Assembly (NCBI GenBank): GCA_007449985.2
Contig: VIIQ02000139.1
Coordinates: 186,001-250,000 of the forward strand
Length of the DNA stretch: 64,000 nucleotides
Direction: 5' to 3'
From: Desmodesmus armatus
Lineage: Eukaryota; Chlorophyta; Chlorophyceae; Sphaeropleales; Scenedesmaceae
Both the position numbers and the translations under genes were made by a program. Positions 13,579 through 22,930 of the stretch are shown here, piece by piece; the first letter of the stretch is position 1, and each line of letters starts with the position of its first letter. A model generated the notes under the pieces. That model searched no databases. It had not been told where the DNA came from and was given only the letters and a program-made list of their open reading frames with translations.

Positions 13579-15147
13579 TGCAGCAGCTGCAGCAGCAGCA
13601 GCAGCAGCCAATGCAGCAGCAGCAGCAGCAGCAGCCTCAGTGGTACACTGTGACGCCAACTGGCCAGCTGCTGACAGAGCTGCTGCCGCTGCTGACCAGC
13701 TACTGCCTGGCAAATGTGCTCGAGAACCGCAAGAACCGGCAGCTGCTGCTGAATGCTTTGCAGGATGAAAGCAAGAGGGCTGCCGCTCAAGGCATTGCTT
13801 GGGGTTCTGCTGATGTTCTGAGCATCATGGAGGCTGTGACTGGCATCCACTACATGGACATTCTGAAGCAGTTGATCACCCTGCTGAGCTGTTTAGTGGT
13901 GCCGAATCCCAACCTCACAGCAGCAGAGGTGCAGGCAGCAGCAGCAGCAGCCAGTACACAGCAGAACGAAGGCGCTGTCATAAACTTCAACTACAGATGT
14001 GTCCTGCACGCCCCGGACGCTGTCATGCAGATTTCAGGGGGTGTCATTCACCTTTTGAAGTGCTGCTGCGATATGCAGCAGGCAAGTGTGAGACAGCAGC
14101 CCAGCTTCATGCTATGGGGGCAGCAGGAGCAGCAGCAGGAGCAGCGCAGCGTACATCAACCGGAGTTGCTGCAGCAGAAGACGCTCTGGGCTTGTTGGCA
14201 GGTGTCATCTGCGCACTTGCCAACCACCAGGTGTTCGGTAGCTTCCCGCACCACCCTTCTGCGCTGGGGCTAGCAGCAGTCTCAGCAGGCCCAGGGTCTG
14301 ACCTGCAGCGGCAGCTGTTCAGCCTACTGTGCAGCATGGCAAGCTTGGAAGCTCGTCCGTATCTACACTCATCAACACAGGCGCTGCAGTGGCATATACA
14401 GACGTGAGAAGATTACTAATGAAGGCAGTTGTGATGACCGTAGCATCGCTGGCCGACGCCGCTCGCAACTTACTGCGCCAGCCTAGCGCCAGCGACAGCC
14501 AAGCAGCCGCAGCTACCGCCGCCATGCTACCCGGTGTATTTATAGCGGGCCGGTGCTGCTTGTGGTATGCGCAGCAATTGGACCCTGCTGCCTCCCTAAC
14601 AGCTGCCGCAGAGCTGCTGCGGCTGTGCTTCGAGCCTTATGCCGTGGGGAAGGCCCTGGAGGCGGTTGGGAGCTGGCTGCATGCTCGGAGGACTCAACAG
14701 CAGCTGGTGGCTGCGGGCTATGCGCCACAGGCGTTGAGGCAGCATGCACAGATTTTGGCAGCAATGCAGGCGTCAACTGTTGCCAGCAGCAGTACGAGGC
14801 CTGATGCAGGGCTGCTGCTCACGGCAGCGCAGAATTTGCGGTCGGTTGGGAGCGCCCTGTGCTTCTTTGCCGTGCCCTGCCTGTGCAACAACCCTTCGTG
14901 TGTGAACATGGCAGGGCTCACAGAGACGGAGTTGGTGTCGGGGCGCAGCTGCGTGTGTGGGGGCTGCCGTGTGGCGCGCTACTGTGGGCGCGCCTGTCAG
15001 CGGGCGGTGTGGAAGCAGCACAAGCCGGTGTGTGCAGCACTGGCGGCAGCAGCAGCAGCAGCAGGAGCAGCAGCAGCAGCAGCAGCAGCAGGAGCAACGG
15101 TGCAGCCTGCCGCAGCAGATGCAGCAGCACCGCTTCCTAGCTTGTAA
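5155..15147 (+). CDS. MYND zinc-finger family gene, copy 2 (intron 1 holds a Copia element)
   Basis: This is the best-preserved copy. Exon 1 at 5155-5337 starts [15 protein letters not shown], ends [12 protein letters not shown] and has 61 codons in phase 0. Exon 2 at 11437-12618 ([15 protein letters not shown] start) has 394 open codons, flanked by GTGTGCAG and GTAAGAG. Exon 3 at 13065-15147 follows TTGCCTTGCAG and ends TAA. Visible segments in exon 3 are an LTASIP helical block, a very long poly-Gln tract, [56 protein letters not shown] and the MYND finger ([26 protein letters not shown]) with an Ala-rich tail. Two one-base losses shift the frame in exon 3: one near 14056 in a run of T, one near 14336. 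Intron 1 is expanded to about 6.1 kb by the retrotransposon at 5420-11217. Cellular role unknown; a protein-interaction or regulatory role is only suggested by the MYND finger. Confidence 0.78.
5420..5684 (-). repeat. 3' LTR of the Copia element
   Basis: Starts TGATATGAATAG and ends ATTCCAACA on the plus strand; about 99% identical to 10952-11217. Immediately preceded by GCTAT, the target duplication. Confidence 0.95.
5718..10265 (-). CDS. Copia Gag-Pol polyprotein
   Basis: One open frame of 1515 codons with the Copia domain order PR-IN-RT-RH. Gag occupies roughly the first 300 residues and ends in a zinc knuckle, CX2CX4HX4C ([14 protein letters not shown], about 291-305). The aspartic protease has DSGA near 448. 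Integrase has the HHCC zinc region from HSRLGHP near 590, then the catalytic Asp (SSDVCGP) near 658, Asp (RTDNGTEYF) near 721 and Glu (NGKAERLN) near 758. A Pro/Ala-repeat linker follows near 910-950. Reverse transcriptase has [21 protein letters not shown] and the active-site YVDD near 1200. RNase H has AYCDSNFA near 1368, STTEAEYMA, and ends [12 protein letters not shown] near 1497. It stops with TGA. No frame breaks, so it is predicted to be functional in cDNA synthesis and integration. Confidence 0.96.
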   Translation of the reverse strand: MASSSSSGAPRQLISIPIDLGEGKKITLLFTVFMKSPEDFTPWQDDFKGALSTAGKDLVKALSKADHPQSAVVRMLIKAPVDRTLIDSFAPSCPSAAQLYEQMSELWSVAAAGSADLYFTELSNIKMRKGEGMLALYGRFRHLVALLEAAKQKPTDQQLLAFFSQALPTAYDTILLVIRMTEPKSVEDILTRLVQHEKRHLTDAQDNYGKALYTGENSNSFGSSYRFNKQPFRGQQQSNRFNSRTVPSFTKFQGNNGFNKGKGDYNNKSGYKGSDNNNNPKHKPHHTFPGNCLFCKNYGHNINECKKLQAKEAGRGRSHALLEALDPAVFEQLVQCRQLLEEEDDYTQQQPEEYDDPAFFGRAYMLKAHDSSSTGLNSAYSTRSSSDPSPSSYFNPVRKPDPGYTIYRNNKTGNYALVTPSSESMFKPLPDHQLFSPLPTGKFDGWLMDSGASDPTTSDPSILFEPVKCHKPFDTSNGPALASLKGSVRLAFLDGTTTTIEDVYYLPQCKANLLSEAKLTKKQDDPSKQFSVWVSNGSRTLLYGTDQRVIQTVTNPDGTTTVPAFCATNPDYRPDYADKVHHTATKETAELWHSRLGHPSYNSMATLLKHKAATGINIKPEDCTKAGTHICSTCALSKSTKQPFKPSHSEYTEPLQLVSSDVCGPMPTASVGGSKYFLTVIDHATNYSKVVPLKTKDQAPSAIKRTVEWLETQTNRKLKALRTDNGTEYFNKDLGDYLESKGIDHEGTIPYSPQMNGKAERLNRTLLDKARSMLLESSLPPSLWLEAVVTANYLRNRTPTSSSNKTPYELMWNKTPDLKHLRTFGATAYAHIPKEQRTSKFAPRAHNGIMVGYALQSKGWRVYLPDQRSVMETRDCIFDESTIGYKTKLTPTQEQDLSPPSIDYVKELTPIQLPTPSTGNPPAPAPAPAPAPAPAPAPAPTPAPPPAPAPVPPPQPVNPQTTEPPGTRTSSRIRKPSVVTFREDHVVPDRLRATIAASQDLVEPNTYKEATTSPQADQWRQAMDTEISELLGNDSWIAQTPPPGVKPIPAKWVYKVKYDATGNIERFKARFVAKGFKQEHGIDYDEVFAPVSKFTTLRLLLATVAAQDLHLHQMDVKNAFLQGDLSEEVWVQPPEGYADVLGRPGEALLLKKALYGLKQAPRVWHQKLHKELINLGFQQSLGDPSFYVKKDNNGNILALIYVDDILVAAKSLPDLQKIKAKLATIFKARDLGEATYFLGMRITRQRSTHTLKLWHDKKTQDLLSDYRMTDAYARAVPMAPSANLTKTDGQPLKPEEKPQYSTLIGSLLYLSISTRPDIAYAASSLARYLAAPTTEHMQHALGVLRYLAGTPTVGIVYSGTSLSLTAYCDSNFATCRDTRRSVTGYAFMFNSGIISWSSRMQRTVAASTTEAEYMAASEAVKEALFLRKLLPVIGLKSHTVNIFTDSQGSLGWIKNPVTAARSKHVDVMHHMARERVARGEVHFAHISTQKMLADTFTKPLPPEKFVQCRKALGIH
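10266..10939 (-). other. Copia 5' leader
   Basis: About 670 bases between the primer-binding site and the Gag start codon on the minus strand. I see no conserved coding segment; it would be the untranslated leader with the packaging signal. Confidence 0.6.
10940..10951 (-). other. Primer-binding site matching the initiator-Met tRNA anticodon arm
   Basis: On the minus strand GGTTATGAGCCC directly follows the 5' LTR. Its complement, GGGCTCATAACC (read on the plus strand), is the anticodon stem-loop sequence of initiator Met tRNA with the CAT anticodon, not the tRNA 3' end. This points to priming by an internally cleaved half tRNA, as known for Drosophila copia. Confidence 0.75.
10952..11217 (-). 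repeat. 5' LTR of the Copia element
   Basis: 266 bases; one extra T and two substitutions relative to 5420-5684. Followed by GCTAT (11218-11222), the target duplication. It should carry the element promoter. Confidence 0.95.
13378..13635 (+). repeat. Expanded CAG (poly-Gln) microsatellite in MYND copy 2
   Basis: About 85 codons that are almost all CAG, with a few CCG/CCA, CAA, CTG and ATG interruptions, between the LxPP and VTPTGQLL segments of exon 3. The same position has about 13 Gln in copy 1, a short interrupted Gln-rich stretch in copy 4 and a Pro/Gln stretch in copy 3, so the tract length is highly variable between paralogues. Confidence 0.95.
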
Positions 15148-16325
15148 TATCACTGTGCACTTGCAGGGCAGGACGTACGGCACCTGTTTCCAGAGTGCTG
15201 CGGCTGTGGGCTTGGTGTGGTTACTGACCACCAACGGTTGGTGGCTTGTTGGAATGTATGACTTGCGTTACCCAAGTCAGCATTGGCTTGTTTTCTCCTG
15301 ATTGGAGCAACCTCCAGAAGGCCTTCTTGCAGCACTATTTGCTTCAAGCAAAAGCCATGTCATGACAGCCTAGCCAGCCTTGACTGGAAACAGTCACTGG
15401 TTCAACCCCACTAGTGGTGCTTAGTCTGTTGCAGGGCTGTCATGACGCATGGTTATGTCACCCTTTGTCACGGTGCGCCTCCATCAGGTCTTGGCTGGGA
15501 GTTAGTGGGCTCCTGCCATCAGTGATGGTGAGCCCTACCCCACACATGTGTTGATGTAAGGCTAGTTGACATATGTTGTTGTCAGGCCAGTTGGGTGAAG
15601 CCCGTGCTGAGCACTGGCCAATTTGATTGGTTGTGTGCGTCAGGCTATGCCGCCTCAGGCAGTGCTGCGGCCGGCAGTGCTGCTGCTAGAATTCTCAGTC
15701 CGGGACCTGGACTCGGACAACCCGTCAACTGTGCTTGCCTAATGCTTGGTCAACAGAAGAGAACAGTTTCTCATGTCCTGCGCGGCAGGCAGTGCGTAGA
15801 AGGCAGCATTACCAACTCCCAAGAACAATGTGGAAAAACCTTGTACAATACAAGAAGATTTACCAAGTAGGCCCACAAGAGCGTCACGGCGGCCTTGGGC
15901 ATACTGCAGCACCTTACAGTGATGAAGGAGCATTCAAGCACAGTGTCTGTTGACCTCCGCTCAGTGGCATCACGTGACTTTGACCGCAGCGCAGCATGTC
16001 GCAAGCTGCGCAGCTTGCGGCGGTCAGCGCTGCCACGCGAATCTGGTGAGGCATCGGGGACTGTTACAGTACGCATACTGGCCAGTTGAGTGATACTGCT
16101 GCCGATAACACGCCATCTGCTGCTAGCTTCGGTCAAGCCGATGACATCACCACAACGTTGACGGTTACCGGTAACGTCTCAGACCATGGTGCAGATTCAG
16201 ACGCGAAGCAAACACAGATATTTTGTATATGTGCAACTGGAAAACTGCATTCAGCAACCCAGCAGGCACAGCAGTGATCATTATCAGCAGCAGCAGCAGG
16301 CTGTTGCCAACAGTAGTGCTGCAGC
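15148..16325. other. Intergenic spacer between MYND copies 2 and 3
   Basis: No convincing gene. It contains an exact 18-bp palindrome GCAAGCTGCGCAGCTTGC at 16001-16018, inside a longer imperfect inverted repeat bounded by TGACCG and CGGTCA (about 15981-16026). The stretch just before 16326 must be the copy 3 promoter and 5' UTR. Confidence 0.5.
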
Positions 16326-18688
16326 ATGGCCAACGCTGCAGTGTCATCCTGGACAGCTCACATCAGGAGACTTCAGCATGCCATGTATCAACCACACACC
16401 GACCAAGAGGCCGGCAGTCTCGCTGACACCCAAACCAAGCTTGTCACCAAGCTGGATTTTTTGCCGCAAGCAGCGGTCAAGAGATTGACGCACGATGTGC
16501 AGGTGTGCTGTCCTCGTATACTGTTATAGGCTGCCTGATCAAACATATAGATTTCCTGTGACATCCACCTAAAGGGCATCAGCCGACTTGCATGCATAGT
16601 TATATACACAAGTGTCGTTCCTGGTGCTGACATATGCATATGCCATGCCTGGCCGTCCGCTCATCCTGGATTCATATGGAGTCCCATGTCGGTTCACAAC
16701 AGGAGTCTTGTCCCATTCCATCACCATGCCAGTTCAGTCACTTTCACTGGCAGGAACGCTGCCAGTGGAAGTGCCTGAACCCAGCTTCTTGATATCTTGC
16801 TGACCGGAATGCGTTTGAGCGCCAGCCACTGCGCACTCACCATCTGCTCTGCTGCTCTGCTGTATGCTCTACACACAGGTCACACGCCAGCTGTCAGCAC
16901 TGTGCATCCAGGCACACCAGCAAAATGCAGCCTCACATATCAGAGTACTCCTGTTCAGTGGGTTGGCCACATGGCTACACTTCATGCACGGTATGATAGA
17001 TGCCTCCCCAGAATCTCGCCTTGCGGCTAGTGTGCGGCAGCAGCTGCAGGGTTCGGGATTGCTGCAGCATATGGGCGCAATGTTGACAGATGCCGCAGAC
17101 GGTCTGGCGGCGGCAGCAGGGTCAGCGTATGGCGACACATCACCCACTGTCCTCGGCAACAATTGCTGGAGGGCCTCCAGCACCACCAGCAGCAGCAATG
17201 TCGACAGCAGGCGCAGCACTGGCGCTACAAGCAACCCAGCAGCGTTGCTTCTGCTGAGCAGTGCTACCAACAGCAGCGGCAGCACCGTGCCAGTTGTGAT
17301 GAACAGCAACAGCAGCGGAAGCGAAAGCGATGACAGCGCAGACCGCCAAGTCATGTGGAAGCCAGGCAACGCTTAGGCATAGTGTATCATCTGCTGTCTA
17401 CATACAGCACAGTCTCAATGCTGTTGTGTTCCAACTGGAACGCCACGTGCCTTGCTGCAGCACCTGCAGCTGTGCGCCTGATTCTCACACTGTACCAAAC
17501 CTGCAGCAGGCTGCAGCAGCTGGCAGGCAGGGAGGACAGCCCAGCAGTGGCACCGCATGCTGCTCTATTGCAGCAGGAGTTGGTAACAGCCCTTGGGCAA
17601 GCACACCACATGATGGTGCATCTGGCAACCGCAGTGAATGGCATAAGCTATGCTGGTAGCTCACTGCAGTCGTTGCCTGGTGCACCTGAGCTGCTGTCCT
17701 GCCCTGAGCTCGTGCCCTGCCTGGCAGTTGCAGTGGCTGTGGGAGTGTTGGTGGTGGACACAGGCAGAGAAGGGGATCACAACAGCCTGCAGTCGGGTGC
17801 TGTGGCAAGCGGTGGAGGAAGAATGACTACCAGCAGCAGAGGCGGGGGGTGGGCAGCAGCAGCGACAGGCAGACCTCATCCACCCAGGGTTCCTCTCAGC
17901 GGCCAGCTGCAGCAGATGACAGCAGTGCAGGGCGCTACCAGGCTGGCAGCAGCAGCAGCAGCAGCAATAGCAACATCCCTACCAGCAACAGCAACCTCCC
18001 TACCAGCAACAGCACTACCTGCCGCAGCAGCAGTGAGAGGCTGGGGATTCTTATCAGGGAATTTTTTAGTCGGCTATTTCGCCAGATCTGGCGAATTTGA
18101 AGGAATTCCTTTGGCTACAAAAAATAATTTCCACCCAGAATTAGCCAAATCTTGTAGCCAGATGGAATCCAGGGGTGCCCCATTTTCGCCAAAGTTGTAG
18201 CCAAATCAAAAGCTGGGGGTACTGTGTATCGCCAAATGCACAGGTTACCAAGGGACTGAAGACAGCAAAAACGTGTTTTTCAGTGTATCTTGTCACTTTT
18301 GTCACCAAAAGTGACAAATGTCTACTTGGGTAGGACGCATTGTAGCCAAAAACATGTTTTGACAGTCAACACTGCACTTGGCTTTGTCGCCAGATGTATG
18401 GGGGCAGGAGGCCTTGTCGCCAGATTTGTAGCCAAAAACATCCAGACCCTAGGTATTTTTCGCCAAAATTAGCCAAGGTCCCAAACATAAAAAAAATCCC
18501 TGCTGGGGAATGGAGTGAACTTGGACAGCCTCACTCCCTTGTCCCGCGGCTTGTTAGGCTTGCTGGGGGTGGACCAGGGCGTGCTGCTGCAGGCTGCAAG
18601 AGGTGCTAGTGCTGTGTGGCCCCAAAGCAACCGGCCAATTGTGTTTGCCTCCTTCATAAGTGCTTACAGTGAGGCACTAGTGTATCAG
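16326..18688 (+). pseudogene. MYND zinc-finger family gene, copy 3, 5' part (exons 1 and 2)
   Basis: Exon 1 at 16326-16502 starts MANAAVSSWTAHIRR and ends AAVKRLTHDVQ before GTGTGC (59 codons, phase 0). Exon 2 begins at 16879 after ACACACAG with [15 protein letters not shown] and ends at 18688 (ALVYQ before GTGAGT). The frame shifts near 17340, and a 454-bp element at 18049-18502 interrupts the exon just before the conserved [11 protein letters not shown] block. No exon 3 follows; instead the sequence runs into repeats and the Helitron. The matching exon 3, with no exons 1-2 of its own, is at 37863-39535, so I infer one gene split by about 19 kb of intron insertion. Confidence 0.72.
18049..18502. 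mobile_element. hAT-like non-autonomous element (MITE) in exon 2 of MYND copy 3
   Basis: A 454-bp AT-richer insert. It is flanked by CTGGGGAT (18041-18048) and CTGGGGAA (18503-18510), an 8-bp target duplication with one mismatch. Terminal inverted motifs are CAGGGAATTTTTT near the left end (18055) and CAGGGATTTTTTTT reading in from the right end; hAT elements typically have CAGGG termini and 8-bp duplications. Inside are many copies of short motifs TGTAGCCAAA and TCGCCA(A/G)A in both orientations, resembling transposase-binding repeats. No transposase is coded. The six extra bases before CAGGG on the left leave the left boundary slightly uncertain. Confidence 0.68.
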
Positions 18689-19112
18689 GTGAGTAGGGTG
18701 CAACAAACAGCCTGTGGCTCCAGGGGCATGCCAGTGAATATGGTCCGACCAAACATCGATGAAGCCAGTGACTGCTGTTACTAGACTGTGCATTGCAAGG
18801 CAGCAAACTTGGCCTAGGTGACCGTGAAGGTCACCTTGGCAGCTGCAGTTGGCTGAACCCGGGGTCTCTTCCAGCAGACATCTACATACTATTTTGACAG
18901 CACGACAGCTGGGAGTGTGGCACGGGACTATACCGTACCTGGTGCGACACCAGGTGCAAGAGGCTGTGCTGGGCACAAGTGGTTTCTCAACATGTTTGTT
19001 CAGCTTTGAAGTTTGCATGTCAAAGGTCGGCAGGCCGTCTGCAGCAGGTACTTGCAACACAGTCCGTGAATATCGACAGCCGCTGTTGACCACTACTGGT
19101 GACCAGCTCAAA

Positions 19113-19495
19113 GCTAGTTGCAAGATTTAACTTTCACGTCTTATGCAATAGGAAAAAAATGTCCATTATTCTGAATGAGTGACCTGCTGCCTGCGGCCTA
19201 TCCCAGCCACGCCGCCGCCTGTCGTCCATATATATGAAAAGAGTGTGGCATGATCTCCTGTTTGATACGCGGTTGCACGCTAACAGGCAGCATCGCAGCC
19301 TGGTGTCAGCAGCACATCACCATCGTTGGGTGGCACTCGCGGTGACCCATGCTGGTGTGCTGTACAGCTCCATCTTAACGCAACATCAACAAATTCACGA
19401 AAGTACTCTGCGGACCAAGCGCGGGATCAGTGCAAAGTTGCTCCACTCTGTAGGCGGGACTTGTACAGTAACAGCAACAGCAGCAGCAGCTAACT
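19113..19495 (+). repeat. Dispersed repeat Y, left copy
   Basis: Similar in the same orientation to 36771-37143. Both start GCTA(A/G)TTGCAAGATTTAAC, share TGGCACTCGCGGTGACCC and end in a (CAG)n tract. The two copies bracket the Helitron-containing block. Probably a fragment of an unclassified repeat; no coding potential seen. Confidence 0.7.
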
Positions 19496-19535
19496 CCCCA
19501 TAAGGTCTACGCCCCACTGAGATCGGCAAAGAGTT

Positions 19536-19595
19536 GGGGGGGGCTGCGCCCCCCCCAAACCCCCCCGCTTTTTCTGGGGGGGCTGCGCCCCCCCC
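19536..19595. repeat. Two adjacent G/C hairpins
   Basis: Two copies of a near-perfect hairpin: eight G, then CTGCG, then eight C at 19536-19556 (9-bp stem with a TGC loop), and seven G, CTGCG, eight C at about 19576-19595. They sit about 40 bases past the Y repeat, on the 3' side of the minus-strand Helitron. They could be a transposon terminus or a transcription-stalling structure; function unknown. Confidence 0.8.
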
Positions 19596-19599
19596 AGAC

Positions 19600-21170
19600 C
19601 CCCCCTGCATTGTCACATGGAGGTTGTTGCTGCATCCATTTTCACCACCGTCTCACCAGCTTTTACACTGCACCTTCCCTACGTTTTTGCTGTGGTGTGG
19701 TTTGGGCCAATGGTGCACCATGCCGAGGTTCTGTAATGAGTTGGGGTCGCGCTGGTGTGTGTTTGTTCCTGGCTTTGTTGTATCAAGGTCGGGGTGTACA
19801 TGGCAATGCACTGCTGCTAGGACACCTGTGATTGCCAAACAAGTTGCCAGCTGCAAAGTTGCACAGTGATTGACGGGCACGAGCTGTGCGCCTTGCATGC
19901 TGGAAATGTGACAGTTGTGCGTTGTTGTCATAGGCGCAGTGATAGATCCAGAGGACAACATTCCCAGGGCCGGACCGCACATCATCATCACAGAGAACCC
20001 ATGGCCCACAGGCAGCTCCTCAGACATGTACACACTACGCCAACGAACCGTGCTGTACACACCGGTGGCAAGCGCACAGAGGCAAAAGGCGGGCATGGCT
20101 GGGAAGCGTGGGTGGGGGGCCCACGTTGCATTGCGTTGCATGCTTGCGCAATGCAGCCCAGCCTTCTTCCTGTGTGCATGGACAAACCTGCCACCGGGCG
20201 CAACAACAACAGCTCACCAGCGCCATGCAGACATGAGATTGAAGTGCTGCCAGCAGGCACGCAAAACTGTGGCACCACAATACTGACTGCAATCACAGCG
20301 GCACCGTTGCGCAGACCTTTGCAGCAGCAAAGGGCACTACTGTGTCATCGACAACAAGTATACACACCAGCCATCCACCAGGTAGTGCAGCAGGAGAAAA
20401 TCCAAGCACAAGTCTTTCGGCCAGCAACACGTATACGCAAACCAAAAGCCAGCACGTGTTTGTGCCACAACGGCCAGCTACAAGTCACTGCACGGCAAGA
20501 ATGACCAGCAACAAGTCCAGCAACCATTCCTTCTGTCACAACCACAAGCCAGCACCAGGTCCAACATGAAGTCTTCAAAATCAAGATGACAAGCTACGTC
20601 AGCATCAGACACACACCTTTGATGCAAACAATGGCCACAGGTGCAGCAGTGCCGTGATGGTAGTACAGCGGGCGCAAGTGCATGTCATCTGTGCAGAGAG
20701 GCACAATGACAAGCATGCCACCGATGCACACCTGTGTTGTGCAGTTGCCAAGAGTCACACCATGCACTCAGTAGGCATGGCCGGCCGTCAGCTTCAGGAT
20801 GCAATACGGCTGCCAACTCAACAGAGTGTGTCGTTGAGCATGCCACACCAAGGGTACACAGGCTGTAAGAGTCTGTCACAAGTGTTGCAACACTAGTACT
20901 AGTCAAAGGACCGGCAACTGGGTGGATACCGGCGACACCATCAGCATCAGCAGCACCAGCAAGGCAACCACCATATGGCAGCCGTGTACGGGGCGACACG
21001 GTGCCAATGGCTCCCACAGCATTGCACACCAACAACAGCGTGCAAGCCTAGCTGTGACGCGCCCAAGGCAACTCGAGGTGCAAAAGAGTGCGGGGGCGCT
21101 GCCCGACACAGACGCTCTGAGCTGTGCACAACGCAGTCAAGCGGCATGCCAGTTTGAGGTCTTGCAATGC
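19600..21170. other. Repeat-derived region without a confident gene
   Basis: Open frames exist on both strands but none has recognisable motifs or matching splice signals. The plus strand is rich in CCAGCAAC/ACAAC-type short repeats between about 20300 and 20600. It probably belongs to the non-coding 3' part of the Helitron or to older inserts. Confidence 0.4.
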
Positions 21171-21171
21171 A

Positions 21172-22250
21172 TTACTTCTCGGACTCTGACTCGGAGGCAG
21201 CTTTGCTTTCATCCTCGTCTTCTTCTGTGTTGCCAGAGGTGTCGCTGGCGGTGGAGCCGTCAGACTCGCACCAGTCGGACTCTGAGTCTTCAGCAGTGGC
21301 GGGGTCAGACTCCTCAGAGGAAGACACCACGAAGCTGTCATCGGTGTTGGAGTCGGAGGGGGCTGCGTCAGAGGCATCCTCCTCCTTCTCCTCCACCGGC
21401 GGTGCGACGGTTGCGGCTGCGAGGTGCGCAGTGCTGCTGCGGTGACGCTTGGGTTGGATGGCCTTATTGATGATGACAGACGCTTCCATGCGGGTGAGTT
21501 TGGCGTGGTCAATGTCGTCTGCCAGGTGTTGATCATTGATGACCTGCATCTGGGGGGCGTGGGCTTGTTGGACTGGTTGATGAGTCTGGTAATGATCTTG
21601 GTGGCCTTTGCCTTGGTCTTGGGCACCTTGTCGTAGTGGTGCTTGTCCAAGGTGGCGAGTTGCTTCGTTGTGGGGGGTTGAGGGTTGCTCTTGCTCCGTC
21701 GCTGAATCAGTGTGCTTGCCTCGTCGATGGTTTTCTCGTCAAAATTGATCTTGGTTTGGCCTGCACATGACATGCATGGCGCAGGATGAGACAAGTTGCT
21801 GAGGGCGGCAGTGCAGAACAAGCGGGCTGACCAGGAACGTGGTAGTGATAGGTCCAGCATATGAGGTCACGGGCTGTGCGCAACATGCCTCACAGTTGTG
21901 TGGTTCACCGTCCGCACCTTGATTCATAAGGCACTCCCGCTGCTTGCCGGTTGTCCATTTGTGGCCATGGTGCTGTGCTTGGAACGCCTCAAATGCTGGT
22001 TCCCTCAATTTGATCTCCCGGGAAGCACTCCACTTGTGCAAGCACAGAATTTGTGTTGGTGTGACGCCCAAAGCGTTCAGGTAGTCGAGCTGTTTGGCGG
22101 TGACAGGTTCTTTATCCGCAGCTTGATACTCTTCGGCTGCAACAGCAACAGGGCCAGGGCGGCAATGCCACAGCGGCGCAGAGTCATTGGTGTGTGATAA
22201 GGAGGAGCGGTATTGGAAGTGCACAGGGTGCAGCATGAAGCCCGCGCTGG
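21172..22250 (-). CDS. Candidate multi-exon gene with repeated helical motif and acidic tail
   Basis: Reading the minus strand, three coding-looking segments follow each other. The first (about 22250-21870) contains VTAKQLDYLNALGVTPTQIL followed by KWSASREIK, then TTGKQRECL. The second, after a CAG near 21758, contains INFDEKTIDEASTLIQRR, TTKQLATLDK and KAKATKIITRLINQ. The third (21549-21172) contains INDQHLADDID, LTRMEASVIINKAIQ and a long Ser/Glu/Asp tail ending in TGA's codon near 21172. The recurring pattern is a T-x-KQ-x2-YL-like helix followed by a basic helix with (E/S)AS-x-I. Segments 2 and 3 differ by one base at a run of six C near 21555, so a frameshift or assembly indel is likely. 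It lies downstream of the Helitron helicase on the same strand and may be part of that element. Function not recognised. Confidence 0.4.
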
Positions 22251-22309
22251 GATGCGGCCTGCTGTTGCTGCCTGCACCTGTCCATATCAGGCACCAACAC
22301 ATGGCGTCA

Positions 22310-22390
22310 GGGTGCTGGTGCAATGACTCCTACGCGGCCTCACTACGCCGCAAGAAACAGCAGGAACGCCAGAAGGGTGCTGGTGCAATG
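22310..22390 (+). repeat. Inverted Helitron fragment between 16-bp direct repeats
   Basis: GGGTGCTGGTGCAATG occurs at 22310-22325 and again at 22375-22390. Between them is a 49-bp segment that matches, at about 46 of 49 bases and in the opposite orientation, the Helitron N-terminal coding sequence near 27255-27303 (coding SYAGSLRRKKQQERQ). Confidence 0.9.
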
Positions 22391-22930
22391 TGATCTCACC
22401 TATTGTTTGACATGTTGTGTTGAACGCGTCCTCGTCCAGAGAGCTCCGTGTTGCGTTGGAAGAACTTGGTGTGGCGTCTGTTGTAGCAGAAGAAGTGGCC
22501 CAGCCGGAGGCGTCCTCAGCATTCGCTGGTGGTGCGTCATCATTGCAAGTCCAGATGTCGTTGCCATCCTCCTCTGCGGGCGAGGGAGAACAGGCGTGCC
22601 ACAGGACGGGTGCTAGAATATCAGGAGGGTCAGGCGACAAGGGGATGGCACAAGGCTAGAGACATGGCAGTATGGCGGTCGGCACCCGACAGCAGGAGGG
22701 TGCTGGCTGGAGATGTGTTGTGCGGGAGTGAATTGGGGTGCAGCAGTACTGATGCACTGGCATGTGGGGCATGATCAGGACGGTGCAGCCATGTGGTTGG
22801 AGGGCGAGGGGCGCCAGAAACAGGCGCTGTGACGCGCCCAGGCACGGTCTGCGGGCATGACAAGGGTGTGTCAGGGGGCATGCAGTGTGGGGCACGGATT
22901 GCGTGTGGAGGCACGCATGTGGTACCCAGG

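Noticed and set aside
13226..13850. Poly-Ala, poly-Ser and poly-Leu open frames on both strands
   Set aside because: All are alternative readings of the CAG repeat in MYND copy 2.
19653..20504. Open frames of 120-210 codons on both strands past the twin hairpins
   Set aside because: No recognisable motif, no consistent splice signals and strong short-repeat composition.
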